From positions 40,494,711 through 40,558,710 of the forward strand of contig CM023450.1 in NCBI GenBank assembly GCA_013339765.2: a stretch of 64,000 bases of DNA, read 5' to 3'. Of the stretch, positions 12,101 through 21,836 are shown piece by piece. The notes beneath the pieces were generated by a model. The model did no database searches and was not told where the DNA came from. It was given only the letters and a program-made list of their open reading frames with translations. The translations under genes were made by a program, and so were the position numbers. How positions within the stretch are numbered: the first letter of the stretch is position 1; each line of letters opens with the position of its first letter. Source of the stretch: Haemaphysalis longicornis (lineage: Eukaryota; Arthropoda; Arachnida; Ixodida; Ixodidae).

Positions 12101-15100
12101 TGCTTCTCCTTCTGCAACGCTGTGCTTATTGGTTTCTCCTAGTGCGTTGTTTTCTGCGCCTTGCTTTTTCTTACTCCTTCGTCTCTCTGCCAAGAAGGGG
12201 TCAGGATGATGAGTTAACAAAAAAATTCTGCATGCACAGGGCACACTGCTTTGCGGGTCATTTCGGTGCCCCTCTACAAACACCGTGTTGTGTGATTTCT
12301 ATAGCTCCTCAGCCATCTGTATGACTCCTATACCGAGGAATACATGCATTTCCACGCCAGCACCATGTCATTTCAATATGGTGTCCGTCGTTTAAGAGTA
12401 TCCGGCCCCAAATGATGCCAAGCTACGTTGCTTTTTTCAGATAACTTTATGTGTGCATTGCTAGAGAGCCCGTCTTCCTGAATCCTGAGCATAACTTGTG
12501 ATTTTGGGTGGAAAAAAGAGCGGAATTGAAGCCGCACGCAGTGGAGTAAAGTGGGGATAGGTGAGAATGTGGGCTTTTGAGTGCTCGCGGTTAGTGTGAA
12601 ATTCTGAACAGTCTACTCAACCTTCTTGTGATGTGTACCTGTTTCCTCCTGCTTCAAGGCCGAACTGAAGGTGGTCAAGCTTCGCAACAAGCAGCTTTGC
12701 AACATCTTGGCTCAAGGGGAAAGTAAGCAAAATCAGCAAAATCACTCCTGGCTGGTCCCACGCCCCTCCCCACGCCCTTTCACTGCTTCAGCAAATCTTT
12801 GTTTTTTGTCTGGCCCCCGCCTCATTTGCCATCTTTATAACAAAATTTCTCAGTAAACCATGTTTCTTTCTTTCTTTTTTTTTTTTTTTTTTTGTACGTG
12901 TGTTCAGCACACCAGCCATACACATGTGCATGTATGCTTGTGGCCTGACGATTTGCTTTTAATAATTTCTTTTTTTCTGTTATATGAATCGTAGTAACTG
13001 TACGCATGTGCATGTGTGCTGCCGGCTTGACGGTACACTTTTGACTAGCCAGGGGTGTGTGAATACCGAATAGCAATTCTCAAATGTGAGAAAATCAACT
13101 GCTAGATATTTGGTCCAACATTGACTAGTCGTCAGACTAGTCAATGTTCTATGTTCAATGTTTGACTAGAGGTCACACAAGTTCTCGCATAAGATGAGAA
13201 GCTGCTCTACATGCTTTGGAGTGGCCATCTCACTCATTCGTCATGATGTTACTGGCTGTGGAAAATAGCACCTCGCTGCGTATGGACGTTGGCCCTGGAT
13301 GAGTGCCCTTTATGGCCATCTTGCATGCTGATAGAAAAGGGCAGGCATTTTTTTCCCCTGATGGAGTGCCTAAAGGCCTTTGTGTTTTACAACCAGGGGG
13401 ATAATGGTCTTTGTGGCTGTCTCCTCCAGTATCTTTATTTGACACAGTGGAAGTTTAGTGTGTCATTTGGCAGGCCAGTGCCAAGGGAAGGCCTAAAGCG
13501 TTGTGACCTACAGGCCTGCATGCGCCAGTGGGGTGACATGGCATGTTTGTTCAGTCAAGGTGGAGAAGGTGCAGTGCCACTATGGTACTTGGTTGCAGTG
13601 GCGTTTGTTCCACGGTGGGCATGTGCGTTGTGGGGGCTTAATGACATTTGTGTCACGAGTGCATTGCCCTTCTGCTCAAGTTGTTACAATAGCATGTGTC
13701 GGCATGCTAAGGAAATGCTGACAAGAAGAAAAGGTCCAGTAATTAGCTTGCCAAACGTGGTGTGATTTGCAAGCATTTGCTTGGTGGTGGAAGCAACCGT
13801 CAAGCCGCTGCGGTTACGCAACACGGGCAACATGCTTGCCAAATTGAGAGACGGTGGACAGAGAGCGCGATGCGGCTGGTTAACGAGCGAAATGTGCTGG
13901 CCGTGAGGGACGGAGACGTATCGCGGCATAATGAAGCGAGACGGGCCCGTCAAGACCACGTCATGCCATCCCTGCGACGGTTGGCAGCATTGGTACCAGG
14001 CTATTGCCTGTGCAGCTGCATTTTCAGGGAACGCCAGTGAGTCGCTGATTTTTTTTTTTAGATAAATCATATCTGCTCGTATAATAAGCATACTTCTTTT
14101 TACACAAAATCAACTACAGTATAACCTCATTACAAGAGACACTTCGAGGATCCGAGAAACAGGTGTATTGTAACCACGGTCTCTTGTAACCAAGATAGTA
14201 AAAACGCAGAGGAGTCTGACTGTATCGCTTTATTGTACCTCCACAGCAAAGTCTGTTTAAACACATCAAGATAACTTAAAGGACTCACTCGTAGTAGCTT
14301 GTTTTTCAGGGACTGCAGATCATATTAGCTTCCTTTCCAACTTCTGGAGGTGGAGAACTTCAATTTGCAAGTCTTCCTGTTGCTCACAATACCTTCGAAG
14401 TGCTCTTAGACGGCCTCCACTGCCAACACTTTCCACCATGCAATCCCGCCGTTTTCCTCCTCCTCCTTGGGCTCCGTTTACTTGAACGAGGATCACATGA
14501 TCTCTAAGCTCTTCGGATCATGCGAGGTCTACATCTGCAGACACAAACTCTTCAAGTGATTCTAGAACCTCTGCGGTCTCTTGGGTGCACACCCAAGCTT
14601 CATCTTCAAGGCAGTTTTGCTCAGGATCTTCTATATAAGGCCCCTTTTCTATCGTCTATCTTCGAAATAGTGAAGAAATTACTCTAGGGACCTAAAAGCA
14701 TTGTGCTTAGTAACTCTTGTAACCATGTCTCTTGTAATGAGATTTTACTGTAATGTTTTGAGGTTGCATTCTTTATACGTTAGAGGCCACTGTTCATCTT
14801 TTTTGCTTGTTTTTATTTCTTTTATATATTAGGGGTTGCAATTGATTGATCAATCCATTGATCAATCCATGCTTTATTTGCAACTGTATCAATTGATTTC
14901 ACCGTGTGGTGGTCCATTTAGAGCAAAATCAACATTATAACATCATTTTCATCAGCACTGGTATTTTTCAATAACCGCTGACCCCAGACTAAAGCGCCTT
15001 TTTTTTTTGTTTTTGCAGCTTACTAGACCAAAGACTTCCTTTGTTTTTGTGCCACGATTGATTGGAATTTTCTTGCATTTCCAAATGATTTTTTTTTTTT

Positions 15101-18100
15101 TTTTTTCAATTTTTGATCATCATAGCCAAGTTAAGAGTCTTGCAGTATTCGAGTATTTGCACACCCCTAGTAATTGCAGGCTTAGCATATGTCATGTGCC
15201 ATGGGGATGCAGTGCATTCTGTAGATTAGGCTGTTGGGGAAATGTGTGCAGTGTACCTGGTAATGACAATTACACAAGTATCTTCCTTAACTTGATTTTA
15301 ACAGTACAGACTGCTTCTTTCACTCCTAAATGTTGCTATTCTTACTTTGCCAGAATGTGCATTTACGTTTACAAAAGGGTGTTGACAATATGGCATTTAC
15401 TCTGCAAATGATAACGCATGTACGTACAGTTTGCAGGCGATATCTTTGGCTGAGGCAGGGTTTTATGATGTGTCACTTTTCTTATGTAAAGGCCAGCCTT
15501 CAGACGTAATCTGAATTGTGGGCAGTTCAAGTTGAAACTAGCCACGAAAATGACATTTATTGGTAGCTTATTTGCCACTAATCTGCTCAAATGCATGCCT
15601 AATGGTGCAGTCAGATTTTTGTTGTAGCAGCTTAAAATTTCCATCGCTGAAGGTTTGCATGGCTTCATTCATGTGCTTGCCGAGTGATGTTGCCGCCTGA
15701 TCCCAGCATGAAGAAATGTTATGCTCTTGCTTCTGCTAGATGTGGCTCTTTTAAAAAAACTGCTCCATAAAAAGAGTGTGCTCCTACTCCAGTGAAGTAG
15801 GCGGAGTGGTCACCATTGGAATGGCATTCCCGCTTGCAGTGCAAGACAAGGCAGAAATCCTGCGAGACTTTGAGGAGGTCACCCAGGTCAAGGATGAGCT
15901 CACTCAGCAGGTACGCTAGCCCTGCCTCGCCTGGGCAGTGAACGTGTGCTAAGCTTGCTCATGGGCGGCACTCATGTCGGGGACATTTTTGTCGTTTTTT
16001 AATCTGTGCGCTTGAAGTTTTCATGTTCAGTGTATTTTAAAGGGACACTGCAGGAAGCCAGCAAAAGTCTGACCTCTTTCCATAGCCATGCGGTGCCGAA
16101 ATTGCTGAGAAATCGCTAATCAAATGCTGAACAAACGTGATGTAAACAGCGACTGCAGTCACGATAAACCGGAAACAAGCGAGGCAGTGGTGTTGTATTG
16201 CGGTACAGAAGCAACCGAATACAATGCTACCACGTACTGAGCGGTTTGGTCAGTTTTGGTCAAATGGGGCGTGCTTTCCCGAACTCCCACATTCTTTGCA
16301 GCTCCGGACCACTAAACAAAATGTTCCTTCATGGGACCCATGATCAGTATTGGTGCTTTGTAGGAAAAAAAAACAAAAACATGACCTTTTGAGGCCTCGC
16401 GAATGTTGGGGCTGAACAAACCGCTCGTGCGTAGCTTGCACGCTTCCTCGAAAAGCAGTACCACCGCCCCAAGCATGGACGAGTAGTGCCATTCAGTGGC
16501 AGCCGGCGGAGACTTTGCGCACGCCAGACGATTTAAGCACTTCCAGTGCAAGTTGTGCGGTATACCCAGTGGTGGCAGCACCTGTATTACATTTTCGCTA
16601 TTTTCTACGGTATTTTTTTAAAAAGCTACCTGTAAGAGTGGTATATTCCAGCTCTTGATGTGCTAATTTATCAATCTACAGCAACTTGTCCCTTTAGCAT
16701 CCCCAAGCGCAAGTATGCGGTCAGTTTTCACCCATGCGGTTTAAGTGCAGAGGTGCGCAACACTTTATGCCATTCCTTTTTGCCCAGTTTTTTTTATTAT
16801 CTGCAAATTGAATTATGGAATGTTCAATATCCTTTTGGGCTCCAGAAGGACCAGCAGTTCCAGTTGTGCCACAGCATTAATTTTAGCATTTTTACTTCAA
16901 AACTATAACTGTAATAAATGTCGGTTCAGCAAATAATATTTTTGTAAAATTAACTGCATGACATTTTGTGCTAGCAAAAAGAAACAGTGTTTTTGTGGTT
17001 CTGTTGCACAATTTATGAACTATAGATTGTGCAACAGAACCACGAGAACACAGTTTCTTTTTACTATTCTTTCTTTTTGAAGAATAAAATATGTTCAGGA
17101 AATTGATATTTTTTGGCAATTCTTGGTTATCAAGGCCTGTTGTCCCCTTTTAACGCACTTGTGGCATGTGCGCTCAACTGCACATTTTTCTGCTTCACCC
17201 CAATGAGAAATGGACAATATTGTTATGGATTGCTACAAATATGAGTTGACCTGAGCATCAGCTGACCTTTCCACACTTTTTTTTAGTCTAAAGTCGGCAA
17301 AGACTTGGCTGCATCAGTGTTGAACATTTATTTCCCAGTGCATGCTACGATCTCTTTGGAAAGGAAACAATACAGCTTCTAATTATGAAGCCTTATTAAC
17401 AACCTCACTGCAGTTGTCAAAGTTTCACATTATTTTACACTTTTGCATATGTCAGCTAACAAAGGGGGTTTACTGATGTCTGTGCCAAGCCACAAGCCAC
17501 TCTGTGTCCATGCTCAAAGGGCTGGGAGATTCAGAAGCAAAGCAGTTCCTTTTTACTCAGCTCTAACACAAATGTTAACCAAGCATGCGCTGGTGCTGAG
17601 CAATTTCACTGCGGTGTTCACTTTGTAACTTGATATGCAGGTCACAGAGTTGCATGCAGCACTAGAGCAAGAACGGTCCAAGGTGCGCCAGTTGCAGCAG
17701 GATGCTAGAAAGGTAACGCCCCTTCCCATGTGTTCGTTCATGTGTTGTGCAAATTCGGCACATTCGTTGTCGCTGTGTATTTTGCAAGCTGGACAGGCAA
17801 TACTGATGTGTAGCCACTGCCAGACTTCATGCACACAGCAGTGACTGAATGGTTGGAACCTCACCGTGTAGACAAAGGACATCATTCAATTGTTGAGCAT
17901 CTGCATATAAATGGTTGACTTGCAGTACAGTGGTGACAATTTGGAAGGGTGGGGGGGGGGAGGCAATTGTGGAAAGATTTTCTTCATTCTCCATCATTCC
18001 TTCTGTTCTGACCACTGGGCCATGCTTCGAGCGAACGTATGACCACTCTGTTTTGACAAACGGTGCAAACAAATGGAGAAAATCTCCCTAGAATTTGGTC

Positions 18101-18950
18101 CTAAAATGAACGTTGATAAAAGGTAAAAATTTGGTGTTTTCCTTATGATTGAATCGTTAAGTGGGCTGACCGCTCCATGGTACAGTAAAAGCTCATTAAT
18201 TTGAACTCGGTTAATTCAAACTTCCGGTTAATTCGAACTCATGCCCTGGTCCCGGCACAGCCCTGTATGGGCGAAAATGCCCGATAACTTGAACCCGTCG
18301 GTATCCAGAACGGTTAATTCGAACTATGATCCCCTGGTTTTTATTGCTCCTGGCAGAAAAAGTTGGCCCAGAGGGGTTACAAGGTGTTGCAAATCCAAAC
18401 CAAACCAAATTTACTATAGATGCAAAACAACGAAACAGAACTTACAACAGTTTATCAGGCGCACTGCGCTCCTGCAACAGCTTATTTCGCTTCTACAGAG
18501 GGTGTGGCGCCACCGGTGCCAGTGCTTTAGCGCATGCCATTATTGTTTACGAAATCACCTGCCACAAACATGTAGTAGCGCTAATTCGCAATACTGGGTC
18601 CAGAGGTTACTTCTTCGTGTTCTGCCCGCGGAGTTTGGCGTGATTTCTATTCATTCTAGCGCCCGCCCGCTAATTCGAACTCGCTTAATTCGAACAATTT
18701 TATGGTCCCCTTCGAGTTCGAATTAACAAGCTTTTACTGTATTGTGTTATGTATAGTGGACACTAGCGAAATGAGCACTGAGCAAAGCTAAGGGGTCCTC
18801 CTGTTTTCCTCCGAGATTCCTCTGCAGAGTTAGTGCAGTGCAGGCACAGTGTTTTTGGCCACCCCTCGCTCTGTACAGCTGTGTCCTCATTTGTGTGATG
18901 ACATTAGCGATTGCCTTGCCTTGCAGGGCGGGAGAAAAGAGCCCCGGTAG
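3104..18950 (+). CDS. GKAP1: G kinase-anchoring protein 1, 5'-partial (nine C-terminal exons)
   Basis: GKAP1 binds cGMP-dependent protein kinase I and is described as a Golgi-associated anchoring protein. Coding exons: 3104-3187, 3734-3811, 5726-5915, 7026-7156, 11993-12095, 12659-12722, 15840-15910, 17641-17712, 18927-18950 (TAG stop). All junctions are AG/GT with agreeing phases. Family landmarks run in order: 'DWESWKKRDDQ' then 'DLQQALLLSRLDYEEKKD'; a Lys-rich segment followed by 'KKTTMSLEEFNQLG'; 'FEQVAKDAKNILSREQRKEE'; coiled-coil stretches; 'MQDKAEILRDFEEVTQVKDE'; 'VTELHAALEQERSKVRQLQQ'; and the tail 'GGRKEPR'. Length here is about 271 aa against about 366 aa for the human protein. The missing N-terminal part, including the start codon, must lie left of the window. 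One exon carries an apparent one-base frameshift (listed separately). Convergent with PMVK. Confidence 0.9.
3188..3733. other. GKAP1 intron, no other feature
   Basis: Donor GTGCGG at 3188, acceptor 'ctctccacag' ending at 3733. Nothing else is recognised. Confidence 0.6.
3875..4994. mobile_element. Non-autonomous TIR element, 'AGGAGCCATGAAG' family, copy A
   Basis: The left end reads 'ttaaaggagccatgaagaga' and the right end 'tctcttcatggctcctttaa', perfect inverses over about 20 bp with TTAA at each outer edge. About 1.1 kb, no intact ORF, in a GKAP1 intron. The right terminus shares its TTTAA with the left terminus of copy B. The TTAA edges suggest piggyBac-type insertion (inference). Confidence 0.8.
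4991..5503. mobile_element. TIR element of the same family, copy B (about 510 bp)
   Basis: The left end is 'tttaaaggagccatgaacaa', the right end 'tgtctttgtggctcctttaa'. The interior is nearly identical to 9988-10503, including 'aactaggattcagt', 'agaggccccattacagacgt' and 'ggttccgtgacgtcatagaa'. No coding capacity. Confidence 0.85.
5916..7025. other. GKAP1 intron, no other feature
   Basis: Donor GTTAGA (non-optimal) at 5916. The acceptor at 7025 is preceded by a (TC)n tract at about 6990-7012. No repeats with clear ends were recognised. Confidence 0.5.
7482..8587. mobile_element. TTAA-bounded MITE, 'GGGCACAGGGTAAG' family
   Basis: The left terminus 'ttaagggcacagggtaag' is matched in inverse by the right terminus 'cttaccctgtgcccttaa', with TTAA at both outer edges. 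That is the target site typical of piggyBac-superfamily insertions. About 1.1 kb, AT-rich interior, no intact transposase; it sits in a GKAP1 intron. Confidence 0.85.
8588..9044. other. GKAP1 intron segment, no recognised feature
   Basis: More GC-rich than the flanks, with a short palindromic 'cgtgagcgtgtgtctcg' area, but no gene or bounded repeat was recognised. Confidence 0.4.
9045..9530 (-). pseudogene. RTE-type LINE 3' remnant (reverse-transcriptase C-terminus)
   Basis: Reading the minus strand, the first frame (9301-9522) carries 'SLKKKVYDSCMLPVLTYRAE', 'TWRLTK' and 'LRTTQRAMERKMIGVT'. A second frame (9065-9337) carries 'RVKDILVEIKKKWTWAGHVM', 'EWIPREGKRGRGRQKVRWGD' and 'AQDHGNWRLMGEAF'. 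This order matches the C-terminal tail of the endonuclease/reverse-transcriptase proteins of RTE-like non-LTR elements. A frameshift separates the halves near 9320. The element is 5'-truncated, with no catalytic RT motif present. Confidence 0.8.
9531..9987. other. GKAP1 intron segment, no recognised feature
   Basis: Nothing beyond low-complexity A/T tracts was noticed. Confidence 0.4.
9988..10503. mobile_element. TIR element 'AGGAGCCATGAAG' family, copy C
   Basis: The left end is 'ttaaaggagctatgaagaga', the right end 'ttgtcttcatggctccttt'. The interior is nearly identical to copy B (4991-5503), differing by small indels. The right outer TTAA has decayed to TTTGA. No ORF. Confidence 0.85.
10504..11992. 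other. GKAP1 intron segment, no gene recognised
   Basis: A 166-codon open frame (11037-11537) shows no family resemblance and no splice context. A (TC)n tract lies at about 11900-11917. The acceptor 'cttcctgcag' ends at 11992. Confidence 0.4.
11993..12095 (+). CDS. GKAP1: GKAP1 coiled-coil exon with an apparent one-base frameshift
   Basis: From the acceptor, frame 0 gives 'VRSLQFQDELEKKDQA', the expected coiled-coil segment, then runs into TGA in 'cacattgaa'. Dropping one A from the AAA at 12058-12060 continues with 'IAMLKAHIEKLV' up to the donor at 12096, and makes the exon 102 nt (34 codons), matching the phase 0 ends of its neighbours. The protein is therefore intact except for one extra A in a short A run. 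The likeliest causes are an assembly indel or a null allele. Confidence 0.85.
12096..12658. other. GKAP1 intron, no other feature
   Basis: Donor GTGAGT at 12096, acceptor 'gcttcaag' ending at 12658. No repeat with clear borders was recognised. Confidence 0.5.
12723..14114. other. GKAP1 intron segment, no gene recognised
   Basis: Contains a T homopolymer near 12875-12893 and a short palindrome, 'attgactagtc' / 'gactagtcaat' with a 4-bp spacer, at about 13120-13145. The open frames at 13289-13765 and 13762-14040 show no family features. Confidence 0.4.
14115..14752. mobile_element. pogo/Tigger-like DNA transposon remnant
   Basis: The left end 'tacagtataacctcattaca' and the right end 'tgtaatgagattttactgta' are near-perfect inverses, flanked by TA. 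The CAGTA-AACCTC-type terminal repeat and TA target site are typical of pogo/Tigger elements of the Tc1/mariner superfamily. Further subterminal 'cttgtaacca' / 'ggtctcttgtaac' matches extend the inverted repeat. Lies in a GKAP1 intron. Confidence 0.85.
14330..14640 (-). pseudogene. Decayed Tigger-type transposase C-terminal tail
   Basis: Read on the minus strand inside the element above, this gives 'CLEDEAWVCTQETAEVLESL' followed by 'EEFVSADVDLA', a stop, then in the same frame 'SEELRDHVILVQVNGAQ' and 'LRALRRYCEQQEDLQIEV'. An acidic 'F(V)..D.DLA' segment followed by a leucine-rich helical tail resembles the C-terminus of Tigger/jerky-like transposases. The DDE core is absent, so the protein is dead. 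Confidence 0.55.
14753..15839. other. GKAP1 intron segment, no gene recognised
   Basis: A 134-codon open frame at 15007-15411 is T-rich and shows no family features. The repeated motif 'ttgatcaatccat' sits near 14850-14870. The acceptor 'cgcttgcag' ends at 15839. Confidence 0.4.
15911..17640. other. GKAP1 intron with an imperfect hairpin
   Basis: The segment contains a long hairpin at 16976-17062 (listed separately). No further gene or bounded repeat was recognised. The acceptor 'gatatgcag' ends at 17640. Confidence 0.45.
16976..17062. repeat. Long imperfect hairpin (about 37-nt arms, 13-nt loop)
   Basis: The left arm 'aaaaagaaacagtgtttttg' + 'tggttctgttgcacaat' is the near-perfect inverse of the right arm, 17026-17062, with only a few mismatches. 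The loop is 'ttatgaactatag'. This could be a short foldback MITE or a transcribed hairpin within the GKAP1 intron. No flanking target duplication is obvious. Confidence 0.75.
18181..18741. mobile_element. pogo/Tigger-like MITE
   Basis: The left end 'tacagtaaaagctcattaat' with 'ttgaactcgg' is mirrored by the right end 'cgaattaacaagcttttact' plus 'gta'. Additional 'gttaattcgaac' motifs repeat in direct and inverted order near both ends. TA target sites flank the CAGTAAAAGC termini. About 560 bp, non-coding, in the last GKAP1 intron. Confidence 0.85.
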
Positions 18951-19269
18951 CATTTTGCGTGGCCCCTCTTCCCAACCGGCCCAGTCTGCCTGCAAAATGC
19001 CAAGGCTGCAGAGACTGCCGCCTCGAGTGCAAGCAACGCACACACACAACAACAACGGTGATAGGGGCCTTGTCTGCGCTGGAACCTGTCGCGACCATAC
19101 TGCCATCTCGATTCTTTTCTTGCACTCATTTCCGTCTTCTGTACATAACTTGTGCGACAAGTGTAGCTCAGGATTTTTTTGTTTTGTTTTTGCTACGAAG
19201 GTCAAGCATTGTCTTCCCATTACTTCTGTGAGCAAATGAAAGCCTCAGCGCGGGTGAGTTAATTTAAAT

Positions 19270-19930
19270 GGAAAGAATGTAAGGCTGTTCTGATTAAAGG
19301 AGTACTTGCTGTTACGTCGTTGTTGTGGTCATCCTTTTCATTTACTAAAAACTTGCATGGTTTGCTTCATGAAAATACCAAAATGCCTTTCTGTGATTAT
19401 GGGTGTCGAACGTCACTTATCGACATTACTGCTTCTGTTTTAAGAGGCTGGGAAATGATAGCTCAGCCGCGCTGTGACATCAAACAGGCTGAGAAGAAGG
19501 GTGTAGCCGCCAGCCAATCAAATATGCACTTAATTGGTAACGAAGCCGACAAGCCCAAGCACGGCAAAAATAAAATTCAATATTTTGTGGGACTTGAGGC
19601 ATCCTTTGTTCCTTTTTGCCCCACCACCCCACCTTTGAGCAGTTTCAAACTTGCTAAATGCAGTAGGACAATTTTAATTGTACCAGAGTGGAAGTGGTGA
19701 GTAGGTGGGTATGGACGAAGGCCTTGGATGCTTTTGAAGCCAAGGGCAAAGCTGGCATCTTGCTTGGTTAGAGAAAAACGTGCTGTCAACTGAGCCCTTG
19801 AGCACCGCACAGCTGCTCCTGGGCTCTCGGTGGGGGAAACCTCAGCCGATGCCATAAATGGCGCTGTAATTCTCAGCTGGCGGTACATTGGCCAGCTTTA
19901 ATTCATACGCTATGGTTTATGTGAAAGAAC
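19270..19930. repeat. Dispersed repeat, copy 1 (also at 50870-51400)
   Basis: Blocks shared with the second copy include 'aatgcctttctgtgattatg', 'ttttaagaggctgg', 'ctttttgccccaccacc', and the order of segments between them. It lies just after the GKAP1 stop and could include its polyadenylation region; an ATTAAA hexamer is at 19293-19298. Class unknown. No coding content. Confidence 0.7.
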
Positions 19931-21836
19931 AGAAGAAACAAAACACAAATTTGGTGTCGGTACTTTAACGGGGTACAGTATTTCCAGGATGAAAACTTTG
20001 TGGCAATACAACTTGTTAATGGGCTCTACAACAGTGCATTTAACAGCCCCTCATTATGTGCATCACCAGCCTCACACTGGTAGATCCATTTTTAATGGAC
20101 ACCCAACTGTTTTGAAGATGTAGGTGAAGACAATGCTTTGAGCTGCGATCTCAATTTTTTGGACACTTCCTTAATAAGCTGAACACATTACTGTTGTCGA
20201 ATACGCTCTCATTGAAACAAGGCATTCATAATAATAATTCGAAAGCATGACATAATTCGGTAGGTAGAAAATCCCACGCCCTGAAAATGGCCGACACCCC
20301 AAAGAATAAAAAGCAGTTATAAGAATGCCTGGATTGATGCCAAATTTCTGAGGGAAGAGTTTGTAAAAAAAGAGTTGGTTGAGTTGAGAAGAAAATGGGA
20401 TAAGTTAGTGTCTGCATGTGATTCAAACGAGGTGCCTTTGAAATGCACATCTCCAACACCACCATAGTTGAGTAACTCCAGCTGCCTAACAAGGGCCTGG
20501 TGAATGCGTTATGGCCCTTGACTTGGGAACAGTAAGCTACATGGCAACTTGCGATTGACAGTTGAACGCTCACTTAAAAGTTTGCCCCATGTATTCACAA
20601 TGGAAAGGCCTTCGGAAGCACAGGTGTTGCAGGCGTGAACTGAGGCCTACAGGAATAATCTGATGATGCTGCTTGCTGAAAAAGAAAGAACGTTGCCACT
20701 AAATGTCTTCTTTGTTTGTTAGTGCAAACGTGGGTGTGTGCTGAGCCATAATAGCTGAGATAGAAGAAAAAGACTTGAAGGGAAAATGATGATAATGAGA
20801 GGACATATTCGGCAATCGGGTACTAATGCTTTCGCAAGCCTTCCGTCGTAAGGAGTGCTCAAGTGTCATAATTTTTTTCTGGCAAATGGGAAAGGACAAC
20901 ATACTTTAGCCCAGCAAGTGTCACAACTCTTTACCGATGAACACTGTGAAGCACAAAACCACAATTTAATTTCCGAATAAAATAATCCATATATGATATC
21001 GATCTTAATTATGATCACTGCGAAATTTCTCCTAGTATTTTTTTTGTAGCTGAACTGCTTGAGTCCACTAATGTGACATCATTAAGTTGTGAGTCAACTG
21101 CCATGATCAGTCATTCTGGCCTTGCTAAATTGGGGAATGAAGCGTGCCAGTGGTGCCAAATTGAGTCCACGTAGTCTAGCCACCCTATGGAAAGCTAGTG
21201 CCCTTCTTTCTTGCTCTGCTGGCAATTTTATTTGCTTGTTTGCAACTTCAAAGCTCGTTGCCAACCTTGCATAGTTTGTATAGCTTTTTGGCGAAACTAT
21301 GAATGGGTGAACAACAAATGCATTTGCAATGTGCCAATGTACTTTGAGTACAATAATCTTTATGGTGTGCTTAACAGCAGTTAAAATTTTCTAATTCTAT
21401 AAAACTCCAGTTTTCTGTTGTTCACATGACTATAAGCACAGTGGAGCAGTCTACATTGTTAGACAACAGCGCTAAGACAGGTGTTATCAAACTAAGTATG
21501 TACCAACAAGCCTGCATTCACACCATTTTTCTATCTTTTTTTCATTGCTTTTGTTTGCATATTTCGAATGTCTTAAATGGTTTTTCAATCAAGTGACAAG
21601 AAATGCTGTTTCAAACATGTTTAATAACAGGAGAAACGTGTGTTACAGTATATAAGTGAGTGTAGAGTAAAATTTTAATCTCTGAAACATTGATTGCCTT
21701 GGTTTAAGAGCGTGAAATGCTTTTCCCAGACACTTACATGACTGGAGAAGCTGATTGTAACGAGCAGTGTATAGATATAGTTCGGTGTGTATTGGCACGT
21801 GCGGGAAATGCGGGTCCGCAAATGTGCGTTGGCACG
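19931..21836. other. Convergent intergenic region between GKAP1 and PMVK
   Basis: No gene was recognised. For PMVK on the minus strand, reverse-complement ATTAAA hexamers are present at 21620-21625 and 21674-21679. They could serve as its polyadenylation signals, but no canonical AATAAA is seen nearby. Confidence 0.4.

Noticed and set aside
13289..13765. 158-codon plus-strand frame
   Set aside because: Lies in a GKAP1 intron, Cys/Trp-rich noise, no homology recognised.
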